A DNA stretch of 64,000 nucleotides, taken from assembly GCA_009838035.1 (NCBI GenBank), contig VXSK01000003.1:83661-147660 (forward strand). Direction: 5' to 3'. Below are positions 32,740 to 41,043 of this stretch, one piece after another; positions within the stretch are counted from its first letter, which is position 1; each line of letters begins with the position of its first letter. This DNA is from Gammaproteobacteria bacterium. Its GTDB lineage: Bacteria > Pseudomonadota > Gammaproteobacteria > Steroidobacterales > Foliamicaceae. The notes under the pieces are model-generated. The model searched no databases and was not told the origin of the DNA. It saw nothing but the letters and a program-made list of their open reading frames with translations. The translations under genes were made by a program, and so were the position numbers.

Positions 32740-33348
32740 CTAGTCCACCTGACGCCGCTGCGCCAGCGCCGACGACAGCGTGCCCGAATCCACGTAGCTC
32801 AATTCGCCCCCCAGAGGCACTCCCTGCGCGATGCGGGTGGCCTTGATTTCCCTGCGGTGCGCCATGCGGCCCAGATAGGCTGCGGTGGCCTCGCCCTCCA
32901 CCGTGGCGCTGGTGGCGAGGATCAATTCCCTGATGACGCCTTCGTCCAGCCGTTTCTCCAGCTTTTCGAGGCCCAGTTCTTCCGGCCCGATGCCGTCCAG
33001 CGGCGAGAGCCGGCCCGACAGCACGAAAAACAGGCCTCGATAGGCGCCCGAAGACTCGACCGCAGCCAGGTCCGAAGGCGATTCCACCACGCACAACTGG
33101 CTGGGGTCGCGGCCCGTTGACTGGCAGATCAGGCACAGGTCGCCGTCCGCGAGCATGCCGCAGCGCGAACAGGGACGGACCGAGGTCAGCGCTTCCGCCA
33201 GACTGCGCGCCAGCCTCCGGGCTCCCTCGGGCTGGCGGGCGAACATGTGCAGGACCATGCGCTCCGCCGACCGCGGCCCTACCCCGGGCAGGAACTTCAA
33301 TGCTTCCAGCAATTCCGCCAGGCGCGGCGGAAAGACATTGGCCGTCAC
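32740..33348 (-). CDS. recR: Recombination mediator RecR
   Basis: A 202-residue protein that loads RecA at gaps together with RecF and RecO. The helix-hairpin-helix (LKFLPGVGPRSAERM), the four-cysteine zinc finger (CSRCGMLADGDLCLIC) and the Toprim domain (LCVVESPSDL to LATSATVEG) are all in order, and the ending VPLGGELSYVDSGTL is typical. Its ATG overlaps the dnaX stop as ATGA, so it is translated behind dnaX. The nucleoid protein gene ybaB, which normally lies between the two, is not here. Confidence 0.95.
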   Translation of the reverse strand: MTANVFPPRLAELLEALKFLPGVGPRSAERMVLHMFARQPEGARRLARSLAEALTSVRPCSRCGMLADGDLCLICQSTGRDPSQLCVVESPSDLAAVESSGAYRGLFFVLSGRLSPLDGIGPEELGLEKLEKRLDEGVIRELILATSATVEGEATAAYLGRMAHRREIKATRIAQGVPLGGELSYVDSGTLSSALAQRRQVD

Positions 33349-35123
33349 GGCTCGACCTGGGAGCGAGGGTGTCCCGCACCTGGATCAGGCCCATCGGCCT
33401 GATCCACCGGGCGAATGGATCCAACCTCTATCGTCGCATCGAATATCTCGAGCGACGCCTGAACGAAGGGATCGGCATTGAACTCTTCCTCGGCTCGCTG
33501 CTGGCGCCGGCGCTCTGCCGCCCGGTTTCGGGCGGCCAGAGTATCCCCTTTACCGGCGCCGGCAATTTCAATTTCCACCTTCTGAAATGCCGGCAGCGCG
33601 GCAAGCAGCGCAGATTCCAGTTCCAGCCGGACATCGTCCGTCAGCAGGTTCTCGTGCGCGCCGTCCAGGCGAAGCCGCAGGCATCCGTCGCCGGCGTCCA
33701 CCAGCTCGCTGTGCGCCGCAATGTCTCCGGAAAGTCCCTCCAGACCCAGCCCGGCCACCGTCTCCGGCCATCTGCCCGGACTCAAGGGCTGATCACTGGC
33801 TGGTGCGCTGGCCTCTTCGCGCATCCCGTCCTCTTCGGGTGCTTCCGGCGCTGGCCGCGCAGGCGGTTCGGGCGCGGGTGCGGGAGCCGCTGCCGGGGCC
33901 GTTTCGCCAAGCGGTTCGGGCGCGGGCGCGACAGGCGTAGCGGGCGCGACAGGCGTAGCGGGCGAAACAGGCGCGGCAGGCGGTTCGGGCGCGGGTGCGG
34001 GCCTGGCGGGCGCGCTCGCCCGCGTCGCTCTCGCCGGCGATACCGGCCGAAACGCCAGCATCCGCAGCAGCGTCATCTCCAGCCCAAGGCCCGCATCCGG
34101 CGCGAGCGCCAGCTTGCTTCGCCCCTGTATCGCAATCTCGTAGAACAACTGAACCTGGTCGGCGGGGAGCGCGTCCGCCAGCGGCGCAAGCATCCCGGCG
34201 TCGTCATCCTCGTCCAGCACGCCTTCTCCAACGGTCTGCAACAGCGCCAGCCGCTGCAAAGCCGCCGCCATTTCCGCCAGGATATTGGCAGGATCGGCCA
34301 GGCGCTCGCGCAACTCCCTGGCTCCGTTCAGCAGGGCCTCTCCGTCGCCGCCGGCAAGCGCGTTGAGCAGGTGCAGGATGCTGGGCTGGTCGGCGCCGCC
34401 CAGCATGTCGGCCACGTCGGTCTCGCGCACCGCGTCGGCACCGTAGGCGATCGCCTGGTCCAGAAGGCTCAATGCGTCGCGCATGCTGCCGTTGGCGGCC
34501 CGGGCCAGCCGGGCAAGCGCCCCCGGCTCGGCTTCCACTTCCTCGCCCTTGCATATGGCGGTGAGCTGATCGCCGATCGTCTCGCTGTCAATGGAGCGCA
34601 GGTTGATCTGCAGGCAGCGCGACAGCACCGTCACCGGCAGCCGCCGCGGCTCTGTGGTCGCGAGCAGGAACTTGACGTGCGGCGGCGGCTCCTCCAGCGT
34701 CTTCAAGAGCGCATTGAACGATGAAGCGCTCAGCATGTGCGCCTCGTCGATCAGGTAGATCTTGTAGCTGCCGGAAGCCGGGGCGTACTGGACATTTTCC
34801 AGCAACTCGCGGGTCTGCTCGACCTTGGTGCGCGAGGCCGCGTCCACTTCCATCAGGTCGACGAAACTGCCGTCCTCGATGCTCGTGCAACTCTCGCACT
34901 CGCCGCAGGGTTCCGGCGCCGCACCCTTCCGGCAGTTCAGGGCCGCGGCGAGAATCCGCGCCAGTGTCGTCTTGCCCACGCCCCGGGTTCCGGCAAACAG
35001 CCAGGCGTGATGCACCCGCTCGGCGCTGATGGCGTTGGTCAGCGCGCGCACCGCATGGGGCTGGCCCTTGACCTCCGAAAACTTGCGCGGCCGCCACTTG
35101 CGCGCCAGGACCAGGTAGCTCAT
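33345..35123 (-). CDS. dnaX: DNA polymerase III subunits tau/gamma
   Basis: A 592-residue clamp-loader ATPase. Walker A is GTRGVGKTT (residues about 45-53); a zinc module with four cysteines follows (CRKGAAPEPCGECESC), then Walker B LIDEAHML, and the SRC motif LSRCLQINLR. Residues 375-440 are a proline- and alanine-rich linker that contains three 18-base repeats, and the tau-specific C-terminal part follows. The last twenty residues, after SIRPVD, coincide with a strong hairpin and look like a later extension. No A-rich slippery site for making gamma is obvious, so gamma may not be produced by frameshifting. Confidence 0.94.
   Translation of the reverse strand: MSYLVLARKWRPRKFSEVKGQPHAVRALTNAISAERVHHAWLFAGTRGVGKTTLARILAAALNCRKGAAPEPCGECESCTSIEDGSFVDLMEVDAASRTKVEQTRELLENVQYAPASGSYKIYLIDEAHMLSASSFNALLKTLEEPPPHVKFLLATTEPRRLPVTVLSRCLQINLRSIDSETIGDQLTAICKGEEVEAEPGALARLARAANGSMRDALSLLDQAIAYGADAVRETDVADMLGGADQPSILHLLNALAGGDGEALLNGARELRERLADPANILAEMAAALQRLALLQTVGEGVLDEDDDAGMLAPLADALPADQVQLFYEIAIQGRSKLALAPDAGLGLEMTLLRMLAFRPVSPARATRASAPARPAPAPEPPAAPVSPATPVAPATPVAPAPEPLGETAPAAAPAPAPEPPARPAPEAPEEDGMREEASAPASDQPLSPGRWPETVAGLGLEGLSGDIAAHSELVDAGDGCLRLRLDGAHENLLTDDVRLELESALLAALPAFQKVEIEIAGAGKGDTLAARNRAAERRRQQRAEEEFNADPFVQASLEIFDATIEVGSIRPVDQADGPDPGAGHPRSQVEP
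33381..33406. repeat. Perfect 11-bp hairpin at the 3' end of dnaX
   Basis: TGGATCAGGCC and GGCCTGATCCA flank the four-base loop CATC. The hairpin codes for the atypical last residues of DnaX and lies about 35 bases before the recR start. In the transcript it could protect the dnaX end or tune recR translation. It may also be the scar of the lost ybaB gene. A smaller hairpin (GGTG/CACC) stands immediately next to it. Confidence 0.6.
33924..33977 (-). repeat. Three 18-bp tandem repeats in the dnaX linker
   Basis: Units at 33924-33941, 33942-33959 and 33960-33977; the first two are identical and the third differs at four positions. They encode repeated PVAPAT in the disordered linker between the ATPase and tau domains, where length changes are tolerated. 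Such units vary easily in number between strains. Confidence 0.7.
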
Positions 35124-35206
35124 GGGCGAAGCCTATCAGAGCCAGTCGAATATTTCCTGCGCAGGCGCCGGCCCCGATCACGCGTTCACAATCCGCGCAA
35201 ACCGAG

Positions 35207-35217
35207 GTGCTAGACTG
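35207..35217 (+). promoter_or_regulatory. Possible extended -10 promoter of the first amidohydrolase
   Basis: GTGCTAGACTG contains TGCTAGACT, which fits an extended -10 element (TGn-TAGACT). A TTCACA at 35185 is 20 bases upstream, too far for a normal -35. The same eleven bases occur on the other strand at 37848-37858 in front of the neighbouring FGE-fold gene. Confidence 0.35.
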
Positions 35218-35303
35218 CCGAGTCGGCCTAGAACCGCGGGCTGTGGGAAGGGAAAAAGTCGGCAACGAATAGCGCCATACGAGCAAGAAATGGGAGAAAG
35301 AAC

Positions 35304-36770
35304 GTGATCGAACGAAAAATTTCGCCATCCCGCGAGCTGCGCAAGCGCCTGGACCACCCCGTCATCGACACGGACGGGCACATGCTGGAGCTGTCGCCCG
35401 TGATCTTCGACTACTTCAAGCAGGTGGGCGGGCCGGAGATGACCGAGGAGGCCTTCACGGACCTGCGCCTGCGTGACGGGCTGAAGTGGTACGAAATGGA
35501 CCGCACGGACCACCGGCGCCACAACCTCATACGGCCGGCCCACTGGGCGGCGCCGGCCGAGAACACGCTCGACCTGGCGACCGCCATGCTGCCGAAGCTG
35601 ATGCACGAGCGGCTTCCCGAGATGGGTATTGACTATGCGGTCGTCTATCCAACCATCGGCTTCGCGCTGCCCGACATCAAGGACGCCGACGCCCGCCGGG
35701 CGGCCTGCCGGGCCCACAACCTGATGATGGCGGACATGTACCGGGGTTTCGAGGACCGCCTGACGCCGGCGGCGGTCATCCCCTGCCAGACGCCCGGGGA
35801 GGCCATCGAGGAGCTCGACTACGCCATCGGCGAACTGAATTTCAAGGTGCCGATGTTCATCAACCTCGTGCGCCGCCCGATCGACGCGGTCGAAGAGCAG
35901 GCCCCGGAAATGTCCCGCTACGCCTTCTGGATCGACACGCTGGCCTACGACAGCATCTACGATTACGACCCGCTATGGCAGCGCTGCATGGAGCTCAAAG
36001 TCCCGGTGACCGCGCATGCGGTCGGACAGGGGATGCACATGCGCCGCTCCATCAGCAATTACATGTACAACCAGATCGGGCACTTTGCCGACGCCGGTCA
36101 CGCCTTCGCCAAGTCGCTGTTCTTCGGCGGCGTGACGCACCGCTTCCCGGATCTCAATTTCGCGTTCCTGGAATGCGGCGTGGCTTGGGGCGCCAGCCTC
36201 ATCTGCGATCTCAAGGAGCGCTGGGAAAAACGCGGCGCCACGGGAATCCAGCAATTGAACCCGGAGAAGATCGACCGCGAACTCCTCGGATCGCTGTTCG
36301 AGCAGTACGGCGGCGAGGTCCTGTCCGGGCGCGCGCAGCAGGGCGCTTTCCTGAGAAAGGTATCGGAGCACGACGGCGAAGACGATTTCGCGGCCGCCCA
36401 CGTCAACAGCGTCGAAGACCTGCTCCAACGGCTGGTGCCGAACTTCTACTACGGCTGCGAGGCGGACGACCGGATGAACGCAATCGCGTTCGACACCCGG
36501 CTCATTCCGGGCGGAAGCAAACTCAACGCGATGTTCTCGTCGGACTTCGGCCACTGGGACGTCACCGACATGGCCGGGATACTGAGCGAAGCGCACGAAC
36601 TCGTCGAAGACGGCCTGATGAGCGACGACGATTTCGCCGACTTCGTGTTCCGCCATGCCGCGCGGCTGTTCACGGGCATGAACCCGGAGTTTTTCGTCGG
36701 TACGGCCGTGGAGAAAGACGTCGCCAGGATGTTGGCGAACGAAAGGCGAAATTCAACCGGAGTTCCCTGA
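35304..36770 (+). CDS. Amidohydrolase-2 family metal hydrolase (first copy)
   Basis: A 488-residue cytoplasmic TIM-barrel protein of the amidohydrolase-related family (as in ACMSD-type decarboxylases and hydrolases). Metal and active-site candidates are the N-terminal DTDGH, His in TAHAVGQG and Asp in SSDFGHWD. It has a GTG start behind GGGAG. A second copy at 37963 is nearly the same over the whole length, about three of four residues identical by eye. Between them lies an FGE-fold gene in opposite orientation whose end overlaps this gene by 18 bases. Members act on cyclic amides, carboxylated rings or esters; the real substrate is unknown. Confidence 0.82.
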   Translation: MIERKISPSRELRKRLDHPVIDTDGHMLELSPVIFDYFKQVGGPEMTEEAFTDLRLRDGLKWYEMDRTDHRRHNLIRPAHWAAPAENTLDLATAMLPKLMHERLPEMGIDYAVVYPTIGFALPDIKDADARRAACRAHNLMMADMYRGFEDRLTPAAVIPCQTPGEAIEELDYAIGELNFKVPMFINLVRRPIDAVEEQAPEMSRYAFWIDTLAYDSIYDYDPLWQRCMELKVPVTAHAVGQGMHMRRSISNYMYNQIGHFADAGHAFAKSLFFGGVTHRFPDLNFAFLECGVAWGASLICDLKERWEKRGATGIQQLNPEKIDRELLGSLFEQYGGEVLSGRAQQGAFLRKVSEHDGEDDFAAAHVNSVEDLLQRLVPNFYYGCEADDRMNAIAFDTRLIPGGSKLNAMFSSDFGHWDVTDMAGILSEAHELVEDGLMSDDDFADFVFRHAARLFTGMNPEFFVGTAVEKDVARMLANERRNSTGVP

Positions 36771-37841
36771 AGCCTGGTGCATTGTCCAGTTCGGGTCGCG
36801 AACGCGTTTGCCGGGCGGCTGTTCAAAATACTCCCGCGGAAGATACACATCCTCTCCGCCTTCCCGGAAACTGCCAACAAGAACGACGCCCGTGCAATCT
36901 GGCTCCAACGGCGGCATCTGCTGCATCACCGGCTCCCAGTCTTCCCACGAGACCGGTTGTGCGTTCTCCATCCACTCGTTGCCTGAGAGAAATTCCTCCC
37001 ACGTAGTGGGCATCGCGTCGGGCCCCGAAGCAAAGGAATCAAGCATTCGGGCAACCCGAAACCCAAGACTTCTGGTGTGATCGTCGGGTGCGTTCGCGAA
37101 GCGCACTGCGGATCTCAGGTCATAGTGAAAGTCGTCGTACGAGCCGCCGCGCAGGATGCGCTGGGAGCAGTCGCCGCTCAGCCAGGCACTGCCGTCCGAA
37201 GGGGCGTCTTCATAGTTCTGGTTCCAGCAGTCCTCGACCCACTCCCAGACATTGCCGTGCACGTCATGCAAGCCAAACGCATTGGGCGCGAACGATCCCA
37301 CGGGGGCGGGCTGATAGAAGTCCCACTCGGTCGCACAGCCGCCGCAGCTGGCGTTTTCCTGGCCGATTTGGCTTCCCCATGTGAATTGCGTGGTCGACCC
37401 GGCCCGAGCCACATACTCCCATTCGGCCTCCGTCAACAGCCGGTAGGTCTGACCGGTCTGCGAAGACAACCAGGCGACATATTCCTTCGCGTCATGCCAT
37501 GACACGTTCACGACTGGCTGCCGCCCGCGCCCCCAGCCCTCGTCGTCCACCTGGTTCGCGCCGCCGAAGCGGTCGTAGTCCTCAAATGTGATCTCGTATC
37601 TGGATACGGCGAACGGCCGCGAAATCGTCACCGTGTGCACCGGCAGCTCATCGTCGTAGCACTCCTCTCCCGATACGCAGCCCATCTCGAAACTGCCCGC
37701 GGGAATGACCACCATTTCGGGACCCCGATCACCGTCCCTCATTGCATCCGAGAATGCCGCTTCCGGCTCCTGAGCTGCTGCAGCATCCGCACCACTCATT
37801 GCCATAGCCAGGACGGCGCACAATACATAAACCCTGGTCAT
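36753..37841 (-). CDS. Exported FGE-fold (SUMF1-like) protein without catalytic cysteines
   Basis: A 362-residue protein with a signal peptide (ending ADAAAAQ) and a complete FGE-sulfatase-type domain: GSFEMGC, RYEITFEDYDRF, LLTEAEWEYVARAG, HGNVWEWVEDCW and RGGSYDDFHYDLRSAVRF. At the site where formylglycine-generating enzymes have CxxxxC, this one has DDFHYD, so it cannot use that chemistry. The family also includes C-S lyase/oxygenase relatives (EgtB type) and binding proteins. A C-terminal tail of about 95 residues (from DSFASGPDA) is extra, and the cysteines CVSGEEC and CGGC may form disulfides. It lies between two amidohydrolase copies. Confidence 0.75.
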   Translation of the reverse strand: MTRVYVLCAVLAMAMSGADAAAAQEPEAAFSDAMRDGDRGPEMVVIPAGSFEMGCVSGEECYDDELPVHTVTISRPFAVSRYEITFEDYDRFGGANQVDDEGWGRGRQPVVNVSWHDAKEYVAWLSSQTGQTYRLLTEAEWEYVARAGSTTQFTWGSQIGQENASCGGCATEWDFYQPAPVGSFAPNAFGLHDVHGNVWEWVEDCWNQNYEDAPSDGSAWLSGDCSQRILRGGSYDDFHYDLRSAVRFANAPDDHTRSLGFRVARMLDSFASGPDAMPTTWEEFLSGNEWMENAQPVSWEDWEPVMQQMPPLEPDCTGVVLVGSFREGGEDVYLPREYFEQPPGKRVRDPNWTMHQASGNSG

Positions 37842-37847
37842 TCATGT

Positions 37848-37858
37848 CAGTCTAGCAC
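37848..37858 (-). promoter_or_regulatory. Possible extended -10 promoter giving a leaderless mRNA for the FGE-fold gene
   Basis: On the minus strand GTGCTAGACTG ends six bases before the ATG at 37841, so transcription from TGCTAGACT would begin at or near the A of the start codon. It is an exact 11-base match to the element before the first amidohydrolase. No ribosome-binding site stands before this ATG, which agrees with a leaderless message but does not prove it. Confidence 0.35.
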
Positions 37859-37892
37859 TTCGCCGTCCGAGCCCTGCCTTGAACCTGGCCGT

Positions 37893-37910
37893 GGGCAGGT
37901 TCCCCTGCCC
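37893..37910. repeat. Perfect 7-bp hairpin upstream of the second amidohydrolase
   Basis: GGGCAGG, loop TTCC, CCTGCCC, about 50 bases before the second amidohydrolase start and 50 bases from the divergent FGE-fold gene. It could end or delay transcription entering from either side, or bind a regulator. Confidence 0.4.
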
Positions 37911-37962
37911 TTATGGTCTAATGTTGCTCCTTGCGATATCGCAGGCGATGGAGCGAAAAACC

Positions 37963-39423
37963 ATGAGCCAGGCGCAATCTTCACGATCCAGCAAACTTCG
38001 CGCGCGCCTGGACCATCCCGTTATCGACACGGATGGGCACATGGTGGAACTGTTCCCTGTGATTTTCGATTACATCAAGCAGGTGGGCGGACCGGAAATG
38101 TCCGAGAAGATGTTCACCAGCCTGCGCCGCCAGAACAATCGCAGCTGGTACGAAATGGACTACGCCCAGCGCCGGCACCACAACCTCATCCGTCCCGCCT
38201 TCTGGGCCGCGCCCACCGAGAATTCGGTCGATCTGGCGACCGCGATGCTGCCGAAGCTCATGCACGAACGGTTGCCGGAAATGGGCATCGATTACGCAGT
38301 CGTCTACCCCACGATCGGCTTCCTTCTGCCCGAGATTCCGGACAACGACGTGCGCCGTGCCGCCTGCCGGGCCCACAACCTGATGATGGCCGACATCTAC
38401 CGGGGCCTCGGGGACCGCATCACGCCCGCGGCCGTTATCCCCTGCCACACGCCTGAAGAGGCCATCGAGGAACTGGACTACGCGATCGGCGAACTGGATT
38501 TCAAGGTCCCGATGTTCATCAACCTCGTGAAGCGCCCGATCGGCGCCGTGCAGGACGTCGACCCGGAGCTCAGGCCCTACGCGTTCTGGGTGGATACGCT
38601 GGCCATCGACAGTATCTACGACTACGACCCGCTGTGGCAGCGCTGCATGGACCTCAAGGTGCCGGTGACCGCCCACGCGGTGGGCCAGGGCATGCACTTG
38701 CGCCGCTCCATCAGCAACTACATGTACAACCAGACCGGGCATTTCGCCGATGCCGGCCACGCCTTCGCCAAGGCGCTGTTCTTCGGCGGCGTGACCAACC
38801 GCTTCCCGGATCTCAATTTCGCGTTCCTGGAATGCGGCGTGGCCTGGGGCGCGAGCCTTGTCTGCGACCTGAAGGAGCGCTGGGAAAAACGTAGCGCCGA
38901 GGCCATCGAACAGTTCAACCCGGCCAAGATCGACCGGGCGCTCATGGAAACGCTGTTCGAGCAGTACGGCGGCGAAGTCCTGTCCGGGCGCCTGCCGAAG
39001 GGCGCGATCCTGCGGAACGTGGTCGAACGCGACGGCGTCGACGATTTCGCGGCAGCCAACGTCAACAGCATCGACGAACTGCTGGATCGGCTGGTCCCGA
39101 ACTTCTACTATGGCTGCGAGGCGGACGACCGCATGAACGCGACCGCGTTCGACACGCGGGTCCTGCCGGGTGGACGCAAACTCAACGCAATGTTTTCGTC
39201 CGACTTCGGCCACTGGGACGTAACCGAGATGGCCGGTGTGCTGGTCGAAGCGCATGAACTGGTGGACGACGACCTGCTCAGCAGCGAGGACTTCGCCGAT
39301 TTCGTGTTCCACAACCCGGCGCGCCTGTTCGCGAGCATGGACCCGGAGTTCTTCGCCGGCACGGCCGTGGAAGACGACGTCGCGAAAATGCTGGCGAACG
39401 GCGGACAGGCTGCCGCCGCATGA
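37963..39423 (+). CDS. Amidohydrolase-2 family metal hydrolase (second copy)
   Basis: A 486-residue paralogue of the gene at 35304 with the same landmarks: DTDGH near the N-terminus, TAHAVGQG, and SSDFGHWD. Long stretches between residues 85 and 330 are almost unchanged between copies; most differences lie in the first 60 and last 90 residues. The ATG at 37963 follows GGAGCG; another at 37948 is possible. The stop overlaps the start of the peptide-binding protein gene as ATGA, so this copy is translated together with the ABC importer and probably processes the imported compound. Confidence 0.83.
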   Translation: MSQAQSSRSSKLRARLDHPVIDTDGHMVELFPVIFDYIKQVGGPEMSEKMFTSLRRQNNRSWYEMDYAQRRHHNLIRPAFWAAPTENSVDLATAMLPKLMHERLPEMGIDYAVVYPTIGFLLPEIPDNDVRRAACRAHNLMMADIYRGLGDRITPAAVIPCHTPEEAIEELDYAIGELDFKVPMFINLVKRPIGAVQDVDPELRPYAFWVDTLAIDSIYDYDPLWQRCMDLKVPVTAHAVGQGMHLRRSISNYMYNQTGHFADAGHAFAKALFFGGVTNRFPDLNFAFLECGVAWGASLVCDLKERWEKRSAEAIEQFNPAKIDRALMETLFEQYGGEVLSGRLPKGAILRNVVERDGVDDFAAANVNSIDELLDRLVPNFYYGCEADDRMNATAFDTRVLPGGRKLNAMFSSDFGHWDVTEMAGVLVEAHELVDDDLLSSEDFADFVFHNPARLFASMDPEFFAGTAVEDDVAKMLANGGQAAAA

Positions 39424-41000
39424 ACCGACCGATGCCCGCCTTCCGTCGCGCGCTGGCCGCATCCGCGGCGCTGCTGCTGGTCAGCGTCGGGGCAGCGGAT
39501 ACGCTGCGCCGCGGAGCCGTGGCCGAACCGAACAGTCTCGATCCGCAAATCGTATCGGGCGCCTCGTCGACGATCATGCGCGATCTCTTCACCGGGCTCA
39601 CCTCGTACGATTCGGCCGGCCGGCTGATCCCCGGCGCCGCCGAATCCTGGGAGATCAGCGAAGACGGCCTGACCTACCGTTTCAAACTGCGCGAGAATCT
39701 CAAGTGGTCCGACGGTTCGCCGATCGCCGCAAAGGACTTCGTTTATACGCTGCGCCGGCTTCTGACGCCCGGGAACCGCACGCGGTTCGGGTCCTTTTTC
39801 TATTCGATCCGTAACGCCAGGCGCATCATGAGCGGCGAACTCGATCCGACCGAACTCGGCGTTCGCGCCGAGGACGGGCGCACGTTTGTCATCGAGTTGC
39901 AACGGCCCGACCCGACCCTGCTGGAGAAGCTCAGCAACTATGCAGCGGCGGCGATGCCGCAGGCCGTCATCGAAGAGCACGGCCGCCGCTGGTCGCGCCC
40001 CGGCCGGCTGGTCACCACCGGACCGTACCGCCTGGCCGAATGGGTGCCGCAGTCGTACCTAAGGCTGGAGAAGAACCCGCACTTCTACGGTGCCGACGAA
40101 ATCGAGATCGAGACCGTGCAGTATTTCCCGACCACCAACGCGGAGACAGCCATGCGCCGGTTCCTGGCGGGCGATCTTGAGTTTCTGCTTACGTTTCCTG
40201 CCGACCGGATGGAATGGATCGAGGAAAACCTGCCCGGCCAGCTCAAGATCTGGCCCGCGCTCGGCATCAGCTACATCACCTTCAACAATCGCAAGCCGCC
40301 GTTCGACGACGTGCGCGTGCGCCGGGCGCTGACGATCAGCGTCGACCGGGAGCAGATCGCCGAACGGATCATGGTGGTCGGCGTTCCGCCCGCCCACACG
40401 ATGACGCCTTCGGTGGTCAGCAACTACGACAACCCGGTGCCGGATTACGCCCACCGGCCGATGCCCGAACGACTGGCCGAAGCGCGTGCCCTGCTCGAAG
40501 CCGCGGGCTACGGCCCGGACCGGCCGCTGACGTTCGAACTGCGCTACGAACCGCCGGAGGAAAACCGCCGCCTTGCGATCGCGCTGCAGGCGATCTGGCG
40601 CGAAATCGGCGTCAACGCGGAACTGTTGTTCACCGACTTCGGCACCCTTTATCGCTCGGTGGGAACGGGCGACTACACCGCCGCGCGGTTCACCTGGTTC
40701 TCCCCCACCGACAGCCCCGAAACGTTTCTCTTCATTCTCGAGTCCGGCGCCACGACCAACTATTCCGGTTACTCGAATCCCGAATATGACCGGCTGATCG
40801 CCGTGGCCGAGGCGCAACTCGACCCCGCCGCCCGCCTGGCGGCGTATCGCGAGGCCGAAGCGACCGCGCTGGCGGACTTTCCCGTGATGCCGCTGTACTT
40901 CATGGTGCACCGCAACCTGGTGGCGCCCGACATCCGCGGCTACACGCCCAACTCGCGCGGCATGGCCGCCACCCGCTTCCTCTACCGCGTAAAACAGTAG
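39420..41000 (+). CDS. Oligopeptide ABC transporter, substrate-binding protein (OppA-like)
   Basis: A 526-residue periplasmic binding protein of the SBP-5 family with a signal peptide (residues 1-25, ending VGAAD). The sequence shows the family pattern SLDPQIVSG, LTYRFKLRENLKWSDGSP, GPYRLAEW and the later VRRALTISVDREQIAE. It captures oligopeptides or similar amide-bearing molecules for import. ATG at 39420 overlaps the preceding stop. It is the first gene of a complete importer whose other subunits follow in order, and it is linked to the amidohydrolase in front of it. Specificity is not evident. Confidence 0.9.
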   Translation: MNRPMPAFRRALAASAALLLVSVGAADTLRRGAVAEPNSLDPQIVSGASSTIMRDLFTGLTSYDSAGRLIPGAAESWEISEDGLTYRFKLRENLKWSDGSPIAAKDFVYTLRRLLTPGNRTRFGSFFYSIRNARRIMSGELDPTELGVRAEDGRTFVIELQRPDPTLLEKLSNYAAAAMPQAVIEEHGRRWSRPGRLVTTGPYRLAEWVPQSYLRLEKNPHFYGADEIEIETVQYFPTTNAETAMRRFLAGDLEFLLTFPADRMEWIEENLPGQLKIWPALGISYITFNNRKPPFDDVRVRRALTISVDREQIAERIMVVGVPPAHTMTPSVVSNYDNPVPDYAHRPMPERLAEARALLEAAGYGPDRPLTFELRYEPPEENRRLAIALQAIWREIGVNAELLFTDFGTLYRSVGTGDYTAARFTWFSPTDSPETFLFILESGATTNYSGYSNPEYDRLIAVAEAQLDPAARLAAYREAEATALADFPVMPLYFMVHRNLVAPDIRGYTPNSRGMAATRFLYRVKQ

Positions 41001-41043
41001 CGAAGAACGGCGAGCCCGCGAAGCTGGCTGCTATGCTCGCGCG

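Noticed and set aside
33860..34020. Slippery frameshift site in dnaX for making the gamma form
   Set aside because: No run of six or more A residues with a following hairpin was found in the linker; the repeats there are GC-rich.
35124..35303. 4.5S (SRP) RNA gene, which is often next to dnaX
   Set aside because: The conserved GGAAG and GCAGCA-like core of helix 8 is not present on either strand.
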